Assembly (NCBI RefSeq): GCF_003591035.1 | Contig: NZ_QYUO01000001.1 | Span: 620,001 to 684,000, forward strand | From: Noviherbaspirillum saxi | Lineage (GTDB): Bacteria; Pseudomonadota; Gammaproteobacteria; Burkholderiales; Burkholderiaceae_D | Reading direction: 5' to 3' | DNA: 64,000 bases | Part shown: positions 1 to 8,858 of the stretch, piece after piece | Layout: each line of letters begins with the position of its first letter | Position numbering within the stretch: the first letter of the stretch is position 1 | Position numbers and translations under genes: made by a program | The notes under the pieces: model-generated | Database searches by the model: none | What the model was told of the DNA's origin: nothing | Seen by the model: the letters and a program-made list of their open reading frames with translations, nothing else

Positions 1-150
1 CGGCTCTTCCCGCATCGATGGCAAGCCGAAGCTCCCTTGTGCCCACTGGTAGGCAAGCAGATGGAGCAGAGCGGAAAGAAGCAGCAGCACGACGCCCCGC
101 CGTGCCCGGGGTTTCTGCGCCTGCCTGCCGGGCAAGGAAAACTGGATCAT
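1..150 (-). CDS. 5' end of a membrane-anchored protein (DUF3108-like), partial
   Basis: An open frame runs from an ATG at 150 to the window edge without a stop (50 codons). A basic stretch (KPRARR, about residues 13-18) is followed by a hydrophobic segment (about 19-34), as in an N-terminal membrane anchor or uncleaved signal. The N-terminus resembles that of DUF3108 proteins of Burkholderiales, but the diagnostic domain lies outside the window, so the family is a guess. It is divergent from phaM with about 200 bp between starts. The Shine-Dalgarno site is weak (AGCGGG directly before the ATG). Confidence 0.5.
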   Translation of the reverse strand, partial: MIQFSLPGRQAQKPRARRGVVLLLLSALLHLLAYQWAQGSFGLPSMREEP

Positions 151-352
151 CCCGCTAGTGTAACAATCTCTTCTTCCAGCTCGAAGGTATGCGTCAGGTT
201 TCATGCGGGCAATGGCGCTTGTCTGAGCGGTAGCATGGCCGACAGGTTCTGCGTTTGATCCGCCGCACATGACAGGGCCGGCATCGCGGTGCATACTTGG
301 GGCTTGCGCGGTAATCCCGCATGTTCACGTTTTCTATGCCTGGAGGTGTTCG

Positions 353-1078
353 ATGATTAAACCAGAAATGCCAAACTTTTCCGGAATGGGCGCGATGACC
401 GACACCCTGGACTTCGTGAAAAACCTGTGGGGAAGCATGGGCATTCCTGGCATGAATGTGCCCGGGGCCAATGCGCCCGGCATGTCGATTCCAGGAATGA
501 ATATACCGGGCATTCCCGGCATGGTGATGCCGACCCTGTCGGTGGAAGAAATCAATAAAAAGATCGCGGATCTCAAGGCGGTCGAAACCTGGCTGACGCT
601 CAACATGAACATGTTGCGCGGTACCATCCAGGCACTGGAAGTGCAGGCCGCCACCATTTCCACCCTCCAGACCATGGGCGAAACATTCGCCGCGACCATG
701 CAGGCCGGCGCAGCCGCCGCCAAACCGTCCGCAAAAGCGTCGAACGGGAATGGCAGCAGTGCCAGCAGCACATCGAGTGCGACAAGCGAGGCAAGCGCCG
801 GCGACAAACGCAAGGGCGTTCCCGAGCCAACCAGCAAGGATGAAAGCGATGCGGCCAACCTGACCGCGCCGCTCGTCAATGCCGCCGCATGGTGGAACAT
901 GCTGCAGGATCAATTCAAGCAAGCCGTCAATACCGCGATGACAGAAACGCCGAAATCCGACGAGCAAGCCGGCGGCAAACCGAAGGCAGCCGCGAAAAGC
1001 GCCGGCAAGGACAAGGACAAGGGCGAGCCGGCAGCCAAGGCGTCCCCGTCTGCCCGCAAGAGCAAACCGGAGAAATAA
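353..1078 (+). CDS. phaM: PhaM-type polyhydroxyalkanoate granule regulator
   Basis: This 241-residue protein has the PhaM layout: an N-terminal part with repeated Pro-Gly-Met units (about residues 31-57), an amphipathic middle (about 60-120), and a long Ala/Lys/Ser-rich basic tail (about 150-241) like histone H1. In Ralstonia, PhaM binds PHB synthase PhaC1 and DNA, tethers granules to the nucleoid and activates the synthase; that role is inferred here from the family. The ATG at 353 was chosen because it follows a good ribosome site (TGGAGG at 341) and begins the conserved part; the frame is open further upstream from 269. It converges with the MFS gene. Confidence 0.8.
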   Translation: MIKPEMPNFSGMGAMTDTLDFVKNLWGSMGIPGMNVPGANAPGMSIPGMNIPGIPGMVMPTLSVEEINKKIADLKAVETWLTLNMNMLRGTIQALEVQAATISTLQTMGETFAATMQAGAAAAKPSAKASNGNGSSASSTSSATSEASAGDKRKGVPEPTSKDESDAANLTAPLVNAAAWWNMLQDQFKQAVNTAMTETPKSDEQAGGKPKAAAKSAGKDKDKGEPAAKASPSARKSKPEK

Positions 1079-1104
1079 TTACAGCAATACCCGCGGCAGC
1101 CAGT

Positions 1105-2340
1105 TCAATCCGCCGGTATTGCCGGCGCTACCTTCAGGTGCCGGGCCATCCAGATCGCAATGAATGTACAGGCCATCGCGAGATAGCCGACCAGATTGTA
1201 CCGTTCGATCTGTCCGGCGGCATTGTGGGTGATGATCAGGCCCGCGATCAACGATGCCATTCCGGAAGCCAGCATCTGTACCGACGAGGCTATGCTCATG
1301 AAGGTGCCGCGCACCTGAGGCGCGGCCGCCGCGGTAATCATCGCCATACCCGGAACCATACGCCCGGGCACCAGAATGAAAAACACCGTGGAATTGAGCA
1401 GTACGGCCCACCAGGGCACGGGCACCAGATGCGTGGTCACCAGGAGCGGCACCAGCGAAGCCAGCGCCAGCACGCGATAGGTGCGCAGCTTGCCATGGCG
1501 GTCCGCCATCTTTCCGATCAGGCGCGAAGTGAAAAAGGTCGCGGTTCCACCGCACAGATAGATCACGGTAATGAAAGATTCCGACATGCCCACATTGGCC
1601 GTGTAATAAAGCGCCACATAGGGGATCACCGTGAAGCCACCCAGCATCAATAGCGACATGAAGACATAGGCTTTCAAATGGTTGGGTTCCCTCGCGACCG
1701 CGTAGATTTGCTGGAACACATTGCCGCTGCGGATGCGTTGCAAATGATCGGTCAGTGACGGCAGATACCGGTAACCGACCGCCAGGAAGCCGCACGACAG
1801 CAGTACGATGAAAAAGAAGGGCGCGCGCCAGCCGAGCGTGCCCATATGTGATGCGAGGAACAGCCCGAGCGGGACACCGGCTACCGTCGACAGCGCGAAC
1901 GCGGCCATGATCGTACCCATTGCCTGCCCGCGTCGTTCAAAGGGCACGACATCGGCCACCATCGTCTGCACCAGCGCGCCCAATATGCCGCCGAACGCTC
2001 CTGCCAGTGCGCGTGCGACGAGCAGCAGCGTGAAATTCGGTGCAAGGCCGCAGCATAGTGTCGCGACGATGAACAATGCATACAGCGTCAGCATCAGCTT
2101 GCGGCGATCGTAGCGATCGATATAGGTCGCCGCCAGCAGGCCCGACGCCGCAGCGGTAAAGGTGTACGAAGACAACAGCAAGCCGAATTGATGGGTGTCG
2201 ATCTGGAATACCCGGATCAGTTGCGGACCCAGCGGCATCATGATCATGAAATCGAGGATGTGCGTGAACTGGATGCCGGCCAGGGTCAGCAGAAATACGC
2301 GTTCGCGGCGCCGGGAAGTATGGTCGGGTGCAAGATTCAA
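1105..2340 (-). CDS. MFS efflux transporter (AraJ/DHA1-like)
   Basis: A 411-residue major facilitator protein with about 12 hydrophobic segments. The MFS signature between helices 2 and 3 is seen as DRYDRRK (about residue 76), with a matching loop in the second half (GKMADRHGK). Length and pattern fit inner-membrane drug/metabolite:H+ antiporters of the DHA1 type; the substrate cannot be told from sequence. The only start before the first helix is a TTG (2340) with a weak site upstream. It converges with phaM, the stops being about 27 bp apart. Confidence 0.8.
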   Translation of the reverse strand: MNLAPDHTSRRRERVFLLTLAGIQFTHILDFMIMMPLGPQLIRVFQIDTHQFGLLLSSYTFTAAASGLLAATYIDRYDRRKLMLTLYALFIVATLCCGLAPNFTLLLVARALAGAFGGILGALVQTMVADVVPFERRGQAMGTIMAAFALSTVAGVPLGLFLASHMGTLGWRAPFFFIVLLSCGFLAVGYRYLPSLTDHLQRIRSGNVFQQIYAVAREPNHLKAYVFMSLLMLGGFTVIPYVALYYTANVGMSESFITVIYLCGGTATFFTSRLIGKMADRHGKLRTYRVLALASLVPLLVTTHLVPVPWWAVLLNSTVFFILVPGRMVPGMAMITAAAAPQVRGTFMSIASSVQMLASGMASLIAGLIITHNAAGQIERYNLVGYLAMACTFIAIWMARHLKVAPAIPAD

Positions 2341-2390
2341 CAGTGAAGTCCGGAAAATCGGGTCGATAAGACCCGTAGCTTAGCAGCCTG

Positions 2391-2745
2391 TCAGAGACAT
2401 TCGATGCTGCTCAGGTTGAGATGGCAGCTCTCACGCGCGGAACTGACGAAATCGGTGAGATAGGGCTGGGAGGACAATTCCGGCAGACAGGCGGCATACA
2501 GGCGTCCTGTGAGTCCCTCTTGTCTGATGCGCTTGGCAAACACATAGTCCCGGTTCAACTGCAGTTCGATGTGGCTCCTGCCGCAGCGGCCGCACGGGCG
2601 AATTCGCCGCGCATGCCGCGCATTGCGGAAATGGAAAGGCTGTTGCGCAAGGCCTCGGCCTTGCTGTGCTCTTTTCCTTGTCTCGACACAATTTCGCCGC
2701 ATGTATTGTCCAGCGAATTGGCGGAACAGGACTCTAGCGAATCGT
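2391..2745. other. Intergenic region, possible decayed gene remnant
   Basis: No convincing intact gene lies between the MFS start and the stop of the outer-membrane-like gene. Minus-strand frames read protein-like in pieces: one ends near 2555 (a stretch with LRNSLSISAMRGMRG) and another frame continues to 2391 (YLTDFVSSAR near its end). This looks like the C-terminus of a regulator broken by a frameshift, but the family was not recognised and it could be chance. Confidence 0.25.
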
Positions 2746-3867
2746 TTAGCGAATCGTTCCAATCGCCATCGGCTGCCCGGGCAATGCGAGTGGACGTTTC
2801 ATCGTCGCATTTACGATGGGCTCGAAGGTCGGTGCGCCGATCGCACCGCAATTGCGCCTTGCGAATTGGGACTGCCCTAGCGGTATCAGATAGCCAATCC
2901 GCACCGCCGTGTCGGCGCCGTTATCGTGGAGGGCGCGCGATAGCTGGATATTCCACTTGTCGCGCGCCACCGTCAGATCCAGCCGGTCGACATCGGCACT
3001 GCTGCTGTAGCCGCCATGCACCTGTACGCAGTCATCCAGGAATTGCGAAAAGCGAATGCGGTTCGAAGACTGCATTTCGTTGCGTAGCGCAGTCATGTCC
3101 GCGTAGTAGGTCGAATGACTGAGTTCACGCCGCAATTCGATGCGTGAATCGTCGGTCGGACGCAGATTCAGGTTCAGCAGATAGCCATCCGTACGTCCCG
3201 ACGCGGTCATTTGCGGGTTGAACGCACCAGGATCGAGCGTATCCGGATCGGTCAGCGCGCTGACGGTCGAGGAGGTTGCCGAGTTCGCTTCGACCGTATA
3301 AGCCGAAATGCCGAGGTCGGACAGGTATTCGTAATTGGTCCAGTATTTGCGCGCGCCAATCAGGTAACTGTTCTGTTGCAATGAATCGGTGCCGTCAATC
3401 TGCCCTGCCGTGCTGCGCAATTGCGCACCCGCCAGCCGGAAACGCACGTTTTTCTTGGGCGAGAAAATGCCGTTGACGACAACTTCGGACTGCGTATTCT
3501 GACGCGTGATGGTGCCGCCGGCGCCGAAAGTGGAAGACAGCGTGCGGCCATAATCGAACGTCAGTGCGGGATCGACCATGTATTGCTCCAGCTTGGCATT
3601 CCATTTTTCCGAACGGCTCGTATAACCGAACACGGCGCGCTCCTGGCCGAGGCCGAAGTAACCGGGTGCCGGGCGATCGCCGCTTTGCAGATCCGGCAAT
3701 GCGTTGGTCACTTGCGACGATGTCGCAAATACATCGGGCGCATCGGTGACATCATGCAGATCCGCCGCCCCGACGCCGGAGGCGCAGCCGCATAGTGCGG
3801 CAAGCAGTAGTCCAGGCAGGCGCATTGCAAGCGATCGGACAGGAATCATCAACGGAAAAGCAGGCAT
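2746..3867 (-). CDS. Putative outer-membrane beta-barrel protein, unknown function
   Basis: 373 residues with an N-terminal hydrophobic export signal (about residues 15-34, ending GVGAADLH). The body has many alternating polar/aromatic strands of the kind found in outer-membrane barrels (for example NVRFRLAGAQLRST, GYLLNLNLRPTDDSRIELRR). No known domain was recognised, and the C-terminus does not end in the usual terminal Phe/Tyr. Several in-frame starts exist (3867; the Met at MIPVRS; the Met at MRLPG); none has a clear ribosome site, so the start is uncertain. It stands alone between two MFS genes. Confidence 0.55.
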   Translation of the reverse strand: MPAFPLMIPVRSLAMRLPGLLLAALCGCASGVGAADLHDVTDAPDVFATSSQVTNALPDLQSGDRPAPGYFGLGQERAVFGYTSRSEKWNAKLEQYMVDPALTFDYGRTLSSTFGAGGTITRQNTQSEVVVNGIFSPKKNVRFRLAGAQLRSTAGQIDGTDSLQQNSYLIGARKYWTNYEYLSDLGISAYTVEANSATSSTVSALTDPDTLDPGAFNPQMTASGRTDGYLLNLNLRPTDDSRIELRRELSHSTYYADMTALRNEMQSSNRIRFSQFLDDCVQVHGGYSSSADVDRLDLTVARDKWNIQLSRALHDNGADTAVRIGYLIPLGQSQFARRNCGAIGAPTFEPIVNATMKRPLALPGQPMAIGTIR

Positions 3868-4069
3868 TGTTGTTCTGAAAACGATGACAATCTCGGAAAG
3901 ACATTATTGCCGTCTTGAGCGTAATGGACAATGTGATGCAATCATAGTTGCATATCAAAAATCCATCACGCGCCTCGTTCTGCCCTAACGGTTCATCGAT
4001 CGTAACCGTAACGACATGTCGGTGTCGCTCGTCTCGATCTTGAATTCATCGAAGAAGTGGGAAGATTAG

Positions 4070-5254
4070 TCAGCGGCGTCGCAGCAGTAACAGTATCAAG
4101 GCCATTCCGGCAAATGCCGCGCCCGCATGGAAAGTGGCGGCCGCGCCGAAACGGTCCCATACCATGCCAGCGATGACGCTGGCGGCAAGCATCGCCACAC
4201 CGCTTGCCAGGTTGAACAGACCAAAGCCTGTTCCGCGCAACTCGGCCGGCGCCGTGTCGGCAACCATGGCGGCCAGCAGCCCCTGCGTCGCTGCCATATG
4301 CATGCCCCAGAACACCAGGCCTGCGGCAATCCAGCCAAGGCTGCCCCCCTGCGCCAGCAGCAGGTCGGCAATGATCAAGGGAACGATACCCGTTGCCAGC
4401 AAGGCGCGATGATTGAGCCGGTCGGCCAGTTTCCCCAGCGGATAGGCAAACACTGCATAGATAATGTTCATCATCACCAGCACCAGGGGCACCAGTGCCA
4501 GCGCGAGACCTTCCTGTTGGGCGCGCAAGACAAGGAAGGCTTCGGAAAAGCGAGCCAGCGTCAGCACGGTCCCGGCAACGACCACCCACCAGTAAGCCGC
4601 CGGCAGGCGCGCAAGCGCAGTCCGCGAAATCGGAAATGCCGCCGGTTTGGCAAGCTTCTTCTCGGGTTCATGCACGCCGATCAGCAGCAGGATCACCGAC
4701 AGTACGCCGGGGATGACGGCGACCCAGAACACCGCCCGGAAATCGTTTGCCCACAACAGCATCAGCCCCATTGCCACCAGCGGGCCGACGAAGGCGCCGA
4801 CGGTGTCGAGCGATTGCCGCAAGCCGAAGGCCGCGCCGCGAATCGCAGGGTCGGTCGCATCCGCGATCAGCGCGTCGCGCGGCGCGCCGCGGATGCCCTT
4901 GCCGATGCGATCGATGAAGCGGGCGCCGAATATCCAGCCCGCCCCGGTGGCCAGTGCAAACAAGGGCTTGCTGGCCGCCCCCATTGCATAACCGAGTACC
5001 GCCAGCCATTTTCGCTTGCCGACATAGTCGCTGATGACGCCGGAAAACACCTTGACGATCAGTGCGGTCGCCTCGGCCACACCTTCAATAATGCCGACCA
5101 TTGTGGCACTTGTGCCAAGTACGACTGTCATAAAGACCGGTAGCAGGCTATGGATCATTTCCGAGGAAATATCCATCAGCAGGCTGACGAAACCGAGCAC
5201 CCAGACGGTGCGCGGAATTTTTGGAGACGTTGCCGGCGTTATTGTTTTGACCAT
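4070..5254 (-). CDS. MFS transporter
   Basis: A 394-residue, roughly 12-helix major facilitator protein. The loop motif is DYVGKRK (about residue 76), and the conserved DRIGKGIRGAPRDALIAD stretch follows helix 4; this motif marks a widespread proteobacterial MFS subgroup of unassigned substrate. The second-half loop reads GKLADRLNHR. ATG 5254 is preferred over an in-frame TTG two codons upstream. It is divergent from the ferritin-like gene, with about 140 bp between starts. Confidence 0.8.
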   Translation of the reverse strand: MVKTITPATSPKIPRTVWVLGFVSLLMDISSEMIHSLLPVFMTVVLGTSATMVGIIEGVAEATALIVKVFSGVISDYVGKRKWLAVLGYAMGAASKPLFALATGAGWIFGARFIDRIGKGIRGAPRDALIADATDPAIRGAAFGLRQSLDTVGAFVGPLVAMGLMLLWANDFRAVFWVAVIPGVLSVILLLIGVHEPEKKLAKPAAFPISRTALARLPAAYWWVVVAGTVLTLARFSEAFLVLRAQQEGLALALVPLVLVMMNIIYAVFAYPLGKLADRLNHRALLATGIVPLIIADLLLAQGGSLGWIAAGLVFWGMHMAATQGLLAAMVADTAPAELRGTGFGLFNLASGVAMLAASVIAGMVWDRFGAAATFHAGAAFAGMALILLLLRRR

Positions 5255-5393
5255 AAACAATGAAATTTTTCATCTGGACGTGGCCACTTTACCGAACAAA
5301 GCCTGTCAAAGCACCCGCGCACGCCCTGGGAATTCCGGATTTCGCGCTTTTCTTTGGTAGAATCAAGCACTTAACTAATCATGAAGGTGTGTG

Positions 5394-6251
5394 ATGCTGT
5401 ATCCAGAACTATTCAAATCGCTCGAACAGGTGCGCTGGAACATGGAAAAGGATATTCCATGGGAACAGTTCGACGCCGCCAAGTTAACCGATGAACAGGC
5501 GCAAACCATTCGCATGAATGCGATTACCGAATGGTCCGCCCTGCCAGCGACAGAAATGTTTTTGCGCGACAACCGCGGCGACAGCGATTTTTCCGCTTTT
5601 ATGTCGGTCTGGTTTTTCGAAGAGCAAAAACATTCGCTGGTGCTGATGGAATACTTGCGCCGCTTCCGCCCGGATCTGCTACCCACGGAAGAAGAATTGC
5701 ACAATGTGCGTTTTGAATTTGATCCGGCACCGCCGCTTGAAACCCTGATGCTGCATTTCTGCGGCGAAATTCGTCTTAACCACTGGTATCGTTGCGCGTC
5801 CGACTGGCATACCGAACCGGTGATCAAGGCGATCTACAAGATCATCAGCCAGGATGAGGCGCGCCACGGCGGCGCCTATCTGCGCTACATGAAAAAAGCG
5901 CTGAACGAAGTCGGCGATACCGCGCGTGCCGCGTTCGCGAAGATCGGTGTATTGATGGCATCCGCACGCCGTACCGAAAAGCCGCTGCATCCGACCAATC
6001 TGCACGTCAACCAGGCGCTGTTCCCGAACGACACCGTGCAAAGCCGCTTGCCGGACCCGACCTGGCTTGAGCGCTGGCTGGATGGGCAGATTAAGTTCGA
6101 CAGCGAATGGGAAAAGAAAGTCATCGATCGCATTCTGCACAATATGTCGCTGTTGTTCGATCGTACCTTCGAGTCGGTGCAAGACCTGAACCGCTATCGC
6201 AAGGAAGTGACTGCGCGGCTGCAGGGCGGCAACCTGAAGCCCGCGAACTGA
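5394..6251 (+). CDS. Ferritin-like di-iron protein
   Basis: 285 residues, largely helical, with two carboxylate-histidine motifs spaced as in ferritin-like di-iron proteins: EEQKH (about residue 81) and DEARH (about residue 162). These pairs normally bind two irons in a four-helix bundle related to acyl-ACP desaturases and ribonucleotide reductase R2. Substrate unknown; an oxidase/oxygenase or iron-handling role is an inference. The ATG at 5394 follows GAAGGT; a GTG directly before it is less likely. A strong terminator follows at 6284. Confidence 0.7.
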   Translation: MLYPELFKSLEQVRWNMEKDIPWEQFDAAKLTDEQAQTIRMNAITEWSALPATEMFLRDNRGDSDFSAFMSVWFFEEQKHSLVLMEYLRRFRPDLLPTEEELHNVRFEFDPAPPLETLMLHFCGEIRLNHWYRCASDWHTEPVIKAIYKIISQDEARHGGAYLRYMKKALNEVGDTARAAFAKIGVLMASARRTEKPLHPTNLHVNQALFPNDTVQSRLPDPTWLERWLDGQIKFDSEWEKKVIDRILHNMSLLFDRTFESVQDLNRYRKEVTARLQGGNLKPAN

Positions 6252-6283
6252 TCGCCCGGCTTCCTGAACTTCACGCACTACTA

Positions 6284-6312
6284 GCCGCAGGCAATCGCTT
6301 GCGGCTTTTTCA
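6284..6312 (+). terminator. Rho-independent terminator after the ferritin-like gene
   Basis: A 9-bp stem (GCCGCAGGC / GCTTGCGGC with one G-U pair) and AATC loop is followed by a T-rich run. It ends only 8 bases before the next start codon, so it occupies the leader of rfaE2. Confidence 0.85.
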
Positions 6313-6320
6313 TTTTTACC

Positions 6321-6797
6321 ATGCCAGATTTCGAGAAAAAATTTTCCACCCGTGCCGAATTGGCGGCACGTATTGCCAGCCTGCCCAAACCGGTCGTGCT
6401 GACCAATGGCGTGTTCGACATTTTGCATCGCGGTCATGTCACCTATCTGGCACAGGCGCGCGAGCAGGGCGCTTCGCTGGTGGTGGCCATCAACACCGAT
6501 GCATCGGTCAAGCGGCTGGGCAAGGGGGATGACCGCCCCGTCAATACCTGCGAAGACCGGATGGCGATCCTTGCAGCGCTTGAATCGGTCAGCCTGGTCG
6601 TGCCGTTCGATGAAGACACCGCGCTGGAAGTAGTGCAGCAAGCGATGCCCGATATCTATGTGAAGGGCGGCGACTATGATATGACGGCCATTCCCGAGGG
6701 CCGGGCGGTTGCCGCGTATGGCGGCAAGGCGATCGCCATCGAATTCCAGCATGATCGCTCGACGACCAAGCTGCTATCGAAAGTCCGCAATACCTGA
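6321..6797 (+). CDS. rfaE2: D-glycero-beta-D-manno-heptose 1-phosphate adenylyltransferase
   Basis: 158 residues matching the stand-alone adenylyltransferase half of HldE: the nucleotidyltransferase signature TNGVFDILHRGHV (H36-x-x-H39) near the N-terminus and the C-terminal DRSTTKL motif. It transfers AMP to heptose-1-phosphate to make ADP-heptose for the LPS inner core, in the cytoplasm. The start is the conserved family start, but there is no Shine-Dalgarno sequence in front of it, only the T-tract of the preceding terminator. A kinase partner (HldE-N/HldA) is not in this window. Confidence 0.92.
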   Translation: MPDFEKKFSTRAELAARIASLPKPVVLTNGVFDILHRGHVTYLAQAREQGASLVVAINTDASVKRLGKGDDRPVNTCEDRMAILAALESVSLVVPFDEDTALEVVQQAMPDIYVKGGDYDMTAIPEGRAVAAYGGKAIAIEFQHDRSTTKLLSKVRNT

Positions 6798-6808
6798 AGG
6801 ATATCTGC

Positions 6809-7819
6809 ATGATGCTTGCACCCTTAGTCGAAGTCATTCGCGGTGGCCAGCTGGAATCGGTGCATTACGGCGCCGTCGCGGTCGTCGATACCCGCGGCAA
6901 GCTGCTATACCACGCAGGCGATCCGGATTTCCTGACCTTTACCCGCTCAACGATCAAGCCCTTCCAGGCACTGCCGTTCCTGCGGGCGGGCGGACACGAG
7001 AAATTCGGTTTCGACAGCCGTGAAATTGCACTGCTGTGCGCGAGTCATTCGGGCGAGCCCATGCATACGCACACCGTGCAAGGCATGCTGGCCAAGGCCG
7101 GCTGCGACGAACATCATCTGCGCTGCGGCTGCCATGTGCCGATGCATTACAGCGTGCAGGACAAGGCGCCGCCGGCCGGAGCAACCTTCACCCAACTGCA
7201 CAACAACTGCAGCGGCAAGCATGCCGGTTTCCTCGCCTACTGTGTGCAGCATGGCGAACCCCTGGACAATTATGTCGATCCCGGCCATCCGCTGCAGCAG
7301 GCAGTCCGCGACAGTGTCGCGCAGATCGCCGGTATTCCGGCCGCCGCGATGGCAATGGGCATTGACGGTTGTTCCGCGCCCAACTATGCGCTGCCGCTTT
7401 CCCGCCTGGCCTTTAGTTATGCGCGCCTGGCCCAGGGCGATGCGGAACCGCAGTACGGCAGCCTGACTGGCGAGCTGTTCCGCGCGATGACGACGCATCC
7501 GGAACTGGTATCGGGTAGCGGGCGCAGCGATCTGGCATTCATGCAAACGGCGCCTGGCGACTGGGTGGCAAAGATCGGTGCCGAAGCGGTGCAAGTCATC
7601 GGCATCCGTTCCGCCGGACTCGGCATCGCAGTCAAGATCGCCGATGGCAGTACACGCGCACTGTTTCCCGCCACGATTTCGGTATTGCGCCAGATAGGCA
7701 TATTACCCTCGGCCGATGCGACGCCTCTGGCATCGTGGGCACAACCGCAACTCAATAATTTCCGCGGTTTACCTACGGGCGAGGTCCGTGCCGCCTTTAC
7801 ACTCACGAAAGACAATTAG
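6809..7819 (+). CDS. Asparaginase (Rhizobium-type, Asparaginase_II family)
   Basis: 336 residues that align by eye with the thermolabile asparaginase family typified by Rhizobium etli AnsA, which is unrelated to E. coli AnsA/AnsB. Conserved stretches are RSTIKPFQALP, CASHSGEP, NNCSGKHAGFLA, GIDGCSAPNY and SGSGRSDLAF, containing the Ser/Lys and Cys residues of this family's active and zinc sites. It hydrolyses L-asparagine to aspartate and ammonia. It starts 11 bp after rfaE2 with GAAGGA as ribosome site, so the two are probably cotranscribed. Confidence 0.85.
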   Translation: MMLAPLVEVIRGGQLESVHYGAVAVVDTRGKLLYHAGDPDFLTFTRSTIKPFQALPFLRAGGHEKFGFDSREIALLCASHSGEPMHTHTVQGMLAKAGCDEHHLRCGCHVPMHYSVQDKAPPAGATFTQLHNNCSGKHAGFLAYCVQHGEPLDNYVDPGHPLQQAVRDSVAQIAGIPAAAMAMGIDGCSAPNYALPLSRLAFSYARLAQGDAEPQYGSLTGELFRAMTTHPELVSGSGRSDLAFMQTAPGDWVAKIGAEAVQVIGIRSAGLGIAVKIADGSTRALFPATISVLRQIGILPSADATPLASWAQPQLNNFRGLPTGEVRAAFTLTKDN

Positions 7820-7831
7820 CAAGGAGCCATC

Positions 7832-8284
7832 ATGCAACGCAGGACATTATTACAAGGCGCGCTGGCCGCGCTGCTGATGCCGGCCGCAGCGCATGCCGCG
7901 CCGACGGTGATCAAGGTGTACAAAACGCCGAGCTGCGGTTGTTGCCACGAATGGGTGGCGCATCTGGAACAAAACGGATTTACGGTAAAGGCCACCGATG
8001 TGCCGGATACCTCGCCTTACCGCGCAAAGTATGGGGTTCCCAAGGAGCTGGCGTCTTGCCATACCGGCGTGGTGGCCGGCTATGCGCTGGAAGGCCATGT
8101 CCCGGCAGAGCAGGTCAAGCGCCTGCTGGCCGAGCGGCCAAAGGCGAAAGGACTGGCGGTGCCGGGAATGCCGGTCGGATCACCCGGCATGGAAGTGGAA
8201 GGCAACCGCAAGGATGCCTTCGATGTCGTGCTGATCAAGGCAAATGGAAAGCATCAGGTATATCGGCATTACGACGCGTCCTGA
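7832..8284 (+). CDS. DUF411 periplasmic metal-binding protein
   Basis: 150 residues with a cleavable signal (hydrophobic 6-20, AHA cleavage near 22). The mature part begins with the DUF411 signature KTPSCGCCHEW (Cys35, Cys37, Cys38) in a thioredoxin-like setting and has a further Cys in ELASCHTGVV. DUF411 proteins are linked to copper/metal handling; a role in periplasmic copper is inferred and is supported by the convergent PCuAC gene. It starts 12 bp after the asparaginase gene. Confidence 0.8.
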   Translation: MQRRTLLQGALAALLMPAAAHAAPTVIKVYKTPSCGCCHEWVAHLEQNGFTVKATDVPDTSPYRAKYGVPKELASCHTGVVAGYALEGHVPAEQVKRLLAERPKAKGLAVPGMPVGSPGMEVEGNRKDAFDVVLIKANGKHQVYRHYDAS

Positions 8285-8349
8285 TATGAAACGGCTTCTT
8301 TGTTATTGTCACAATGAAGCCGTGCAATGAGGACGCACCATGTAGCGTT

Positions 8350-8832
8350 TTAGTGGTGCTTGTGCCCACCTGCAGGCGCCTCTTCCTTTTTGGGTGCTTC
8401 AACCACGACCGTTACTTCGGTCTTGCCCGACTTTTCAAAATTCAATGTCAGCGGAAACTTGTTCCCCGCCTTCAGCGGCTGTTGCAAGCCGATCAGCATG
8501 ATGTGGTAGCCATGTCCGGGCTTCATTTCCACCTTTGATGCCGGCGGTAATTCGATACCGTCGACTTCGCGCATCTTCATGACATTGCCTTCCATCGACA
8601 TGCTGTGAATCTGCACGGACTTGGCGGCCGGCGATGCGACCGACACGAGCTTGTCGGTTGACCGCCCCTTGTTTTCCAACGTCAGATACGCTGCGCCGGA
8701 AGGCTGGTTCGCTACGGTAGTACGTGCATATGGATGCCCGATATGCAAATCCTTCAACTTGAACTCGTGTGCGTGCGACAGGCTGGACGTCGTGATGGCG
8801 ATAGCCATTGCGAAAACGTGGTGCAACTTCAT
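8350..8832 (-). CDS. PCuAC-type periplasmic copper chaperone
   Basis: 160 residues: signal peptide (residues 1-21, ending SHAHEF) and a cupredoxin-like PCuAC domain with the Met/His copper site (HSMSMEGNVMKM, then HIM about 35 residues later). The C-terminus adds a His cluster (GGHKHH). PCuAC proteins hand Cu(I) to the CuA site of cytochrome c oxidase together with Sco, and a full cox cluster lies 3 kb away. Start chosen at ATG 8832, where the signal peptide begins and AAGGGA precedes it. Confidence 0.88.
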   Translation of the reverse strand: MKLHHVFAMAIAITTSSLSHAHEFKLKDLHIGHPYARTTVANQPSGAAYLTLENKGRSTDKLVSVASPAAKSVQIHSMSMEGNVMKMREVDGIELPPASKVEMKPGHGYHIMLIGLQQPLKAGNKFPLTLNFEKSGKTEVTVVVEAPKKEEAPAGGHKHH

Positions 8833-8858
8833 GATGATCCCTTGTATCGAAAATAAAA

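Noticed and set aside
889..1653. 254-codon plus-strand frame across the phaM end and the MFS gene
   Set aside because: Overlaps two real genes in other frames; composition (Arg/Gln/His) is that of a shadow frame.
5679..6752. 357-codon minus-strand frame over the ferritin-like and rfaE2 genes
   Set aside because: Antisense to recognised genes, no family features, crosses a strong terminator.
8291..8323. Inverted repeat ACGGCTTC/GAAGCCGT between the convergent DUF411 and PCuAC genes
   Set aside because: Long loop and no T-run; may help termination but not strong enough to list.
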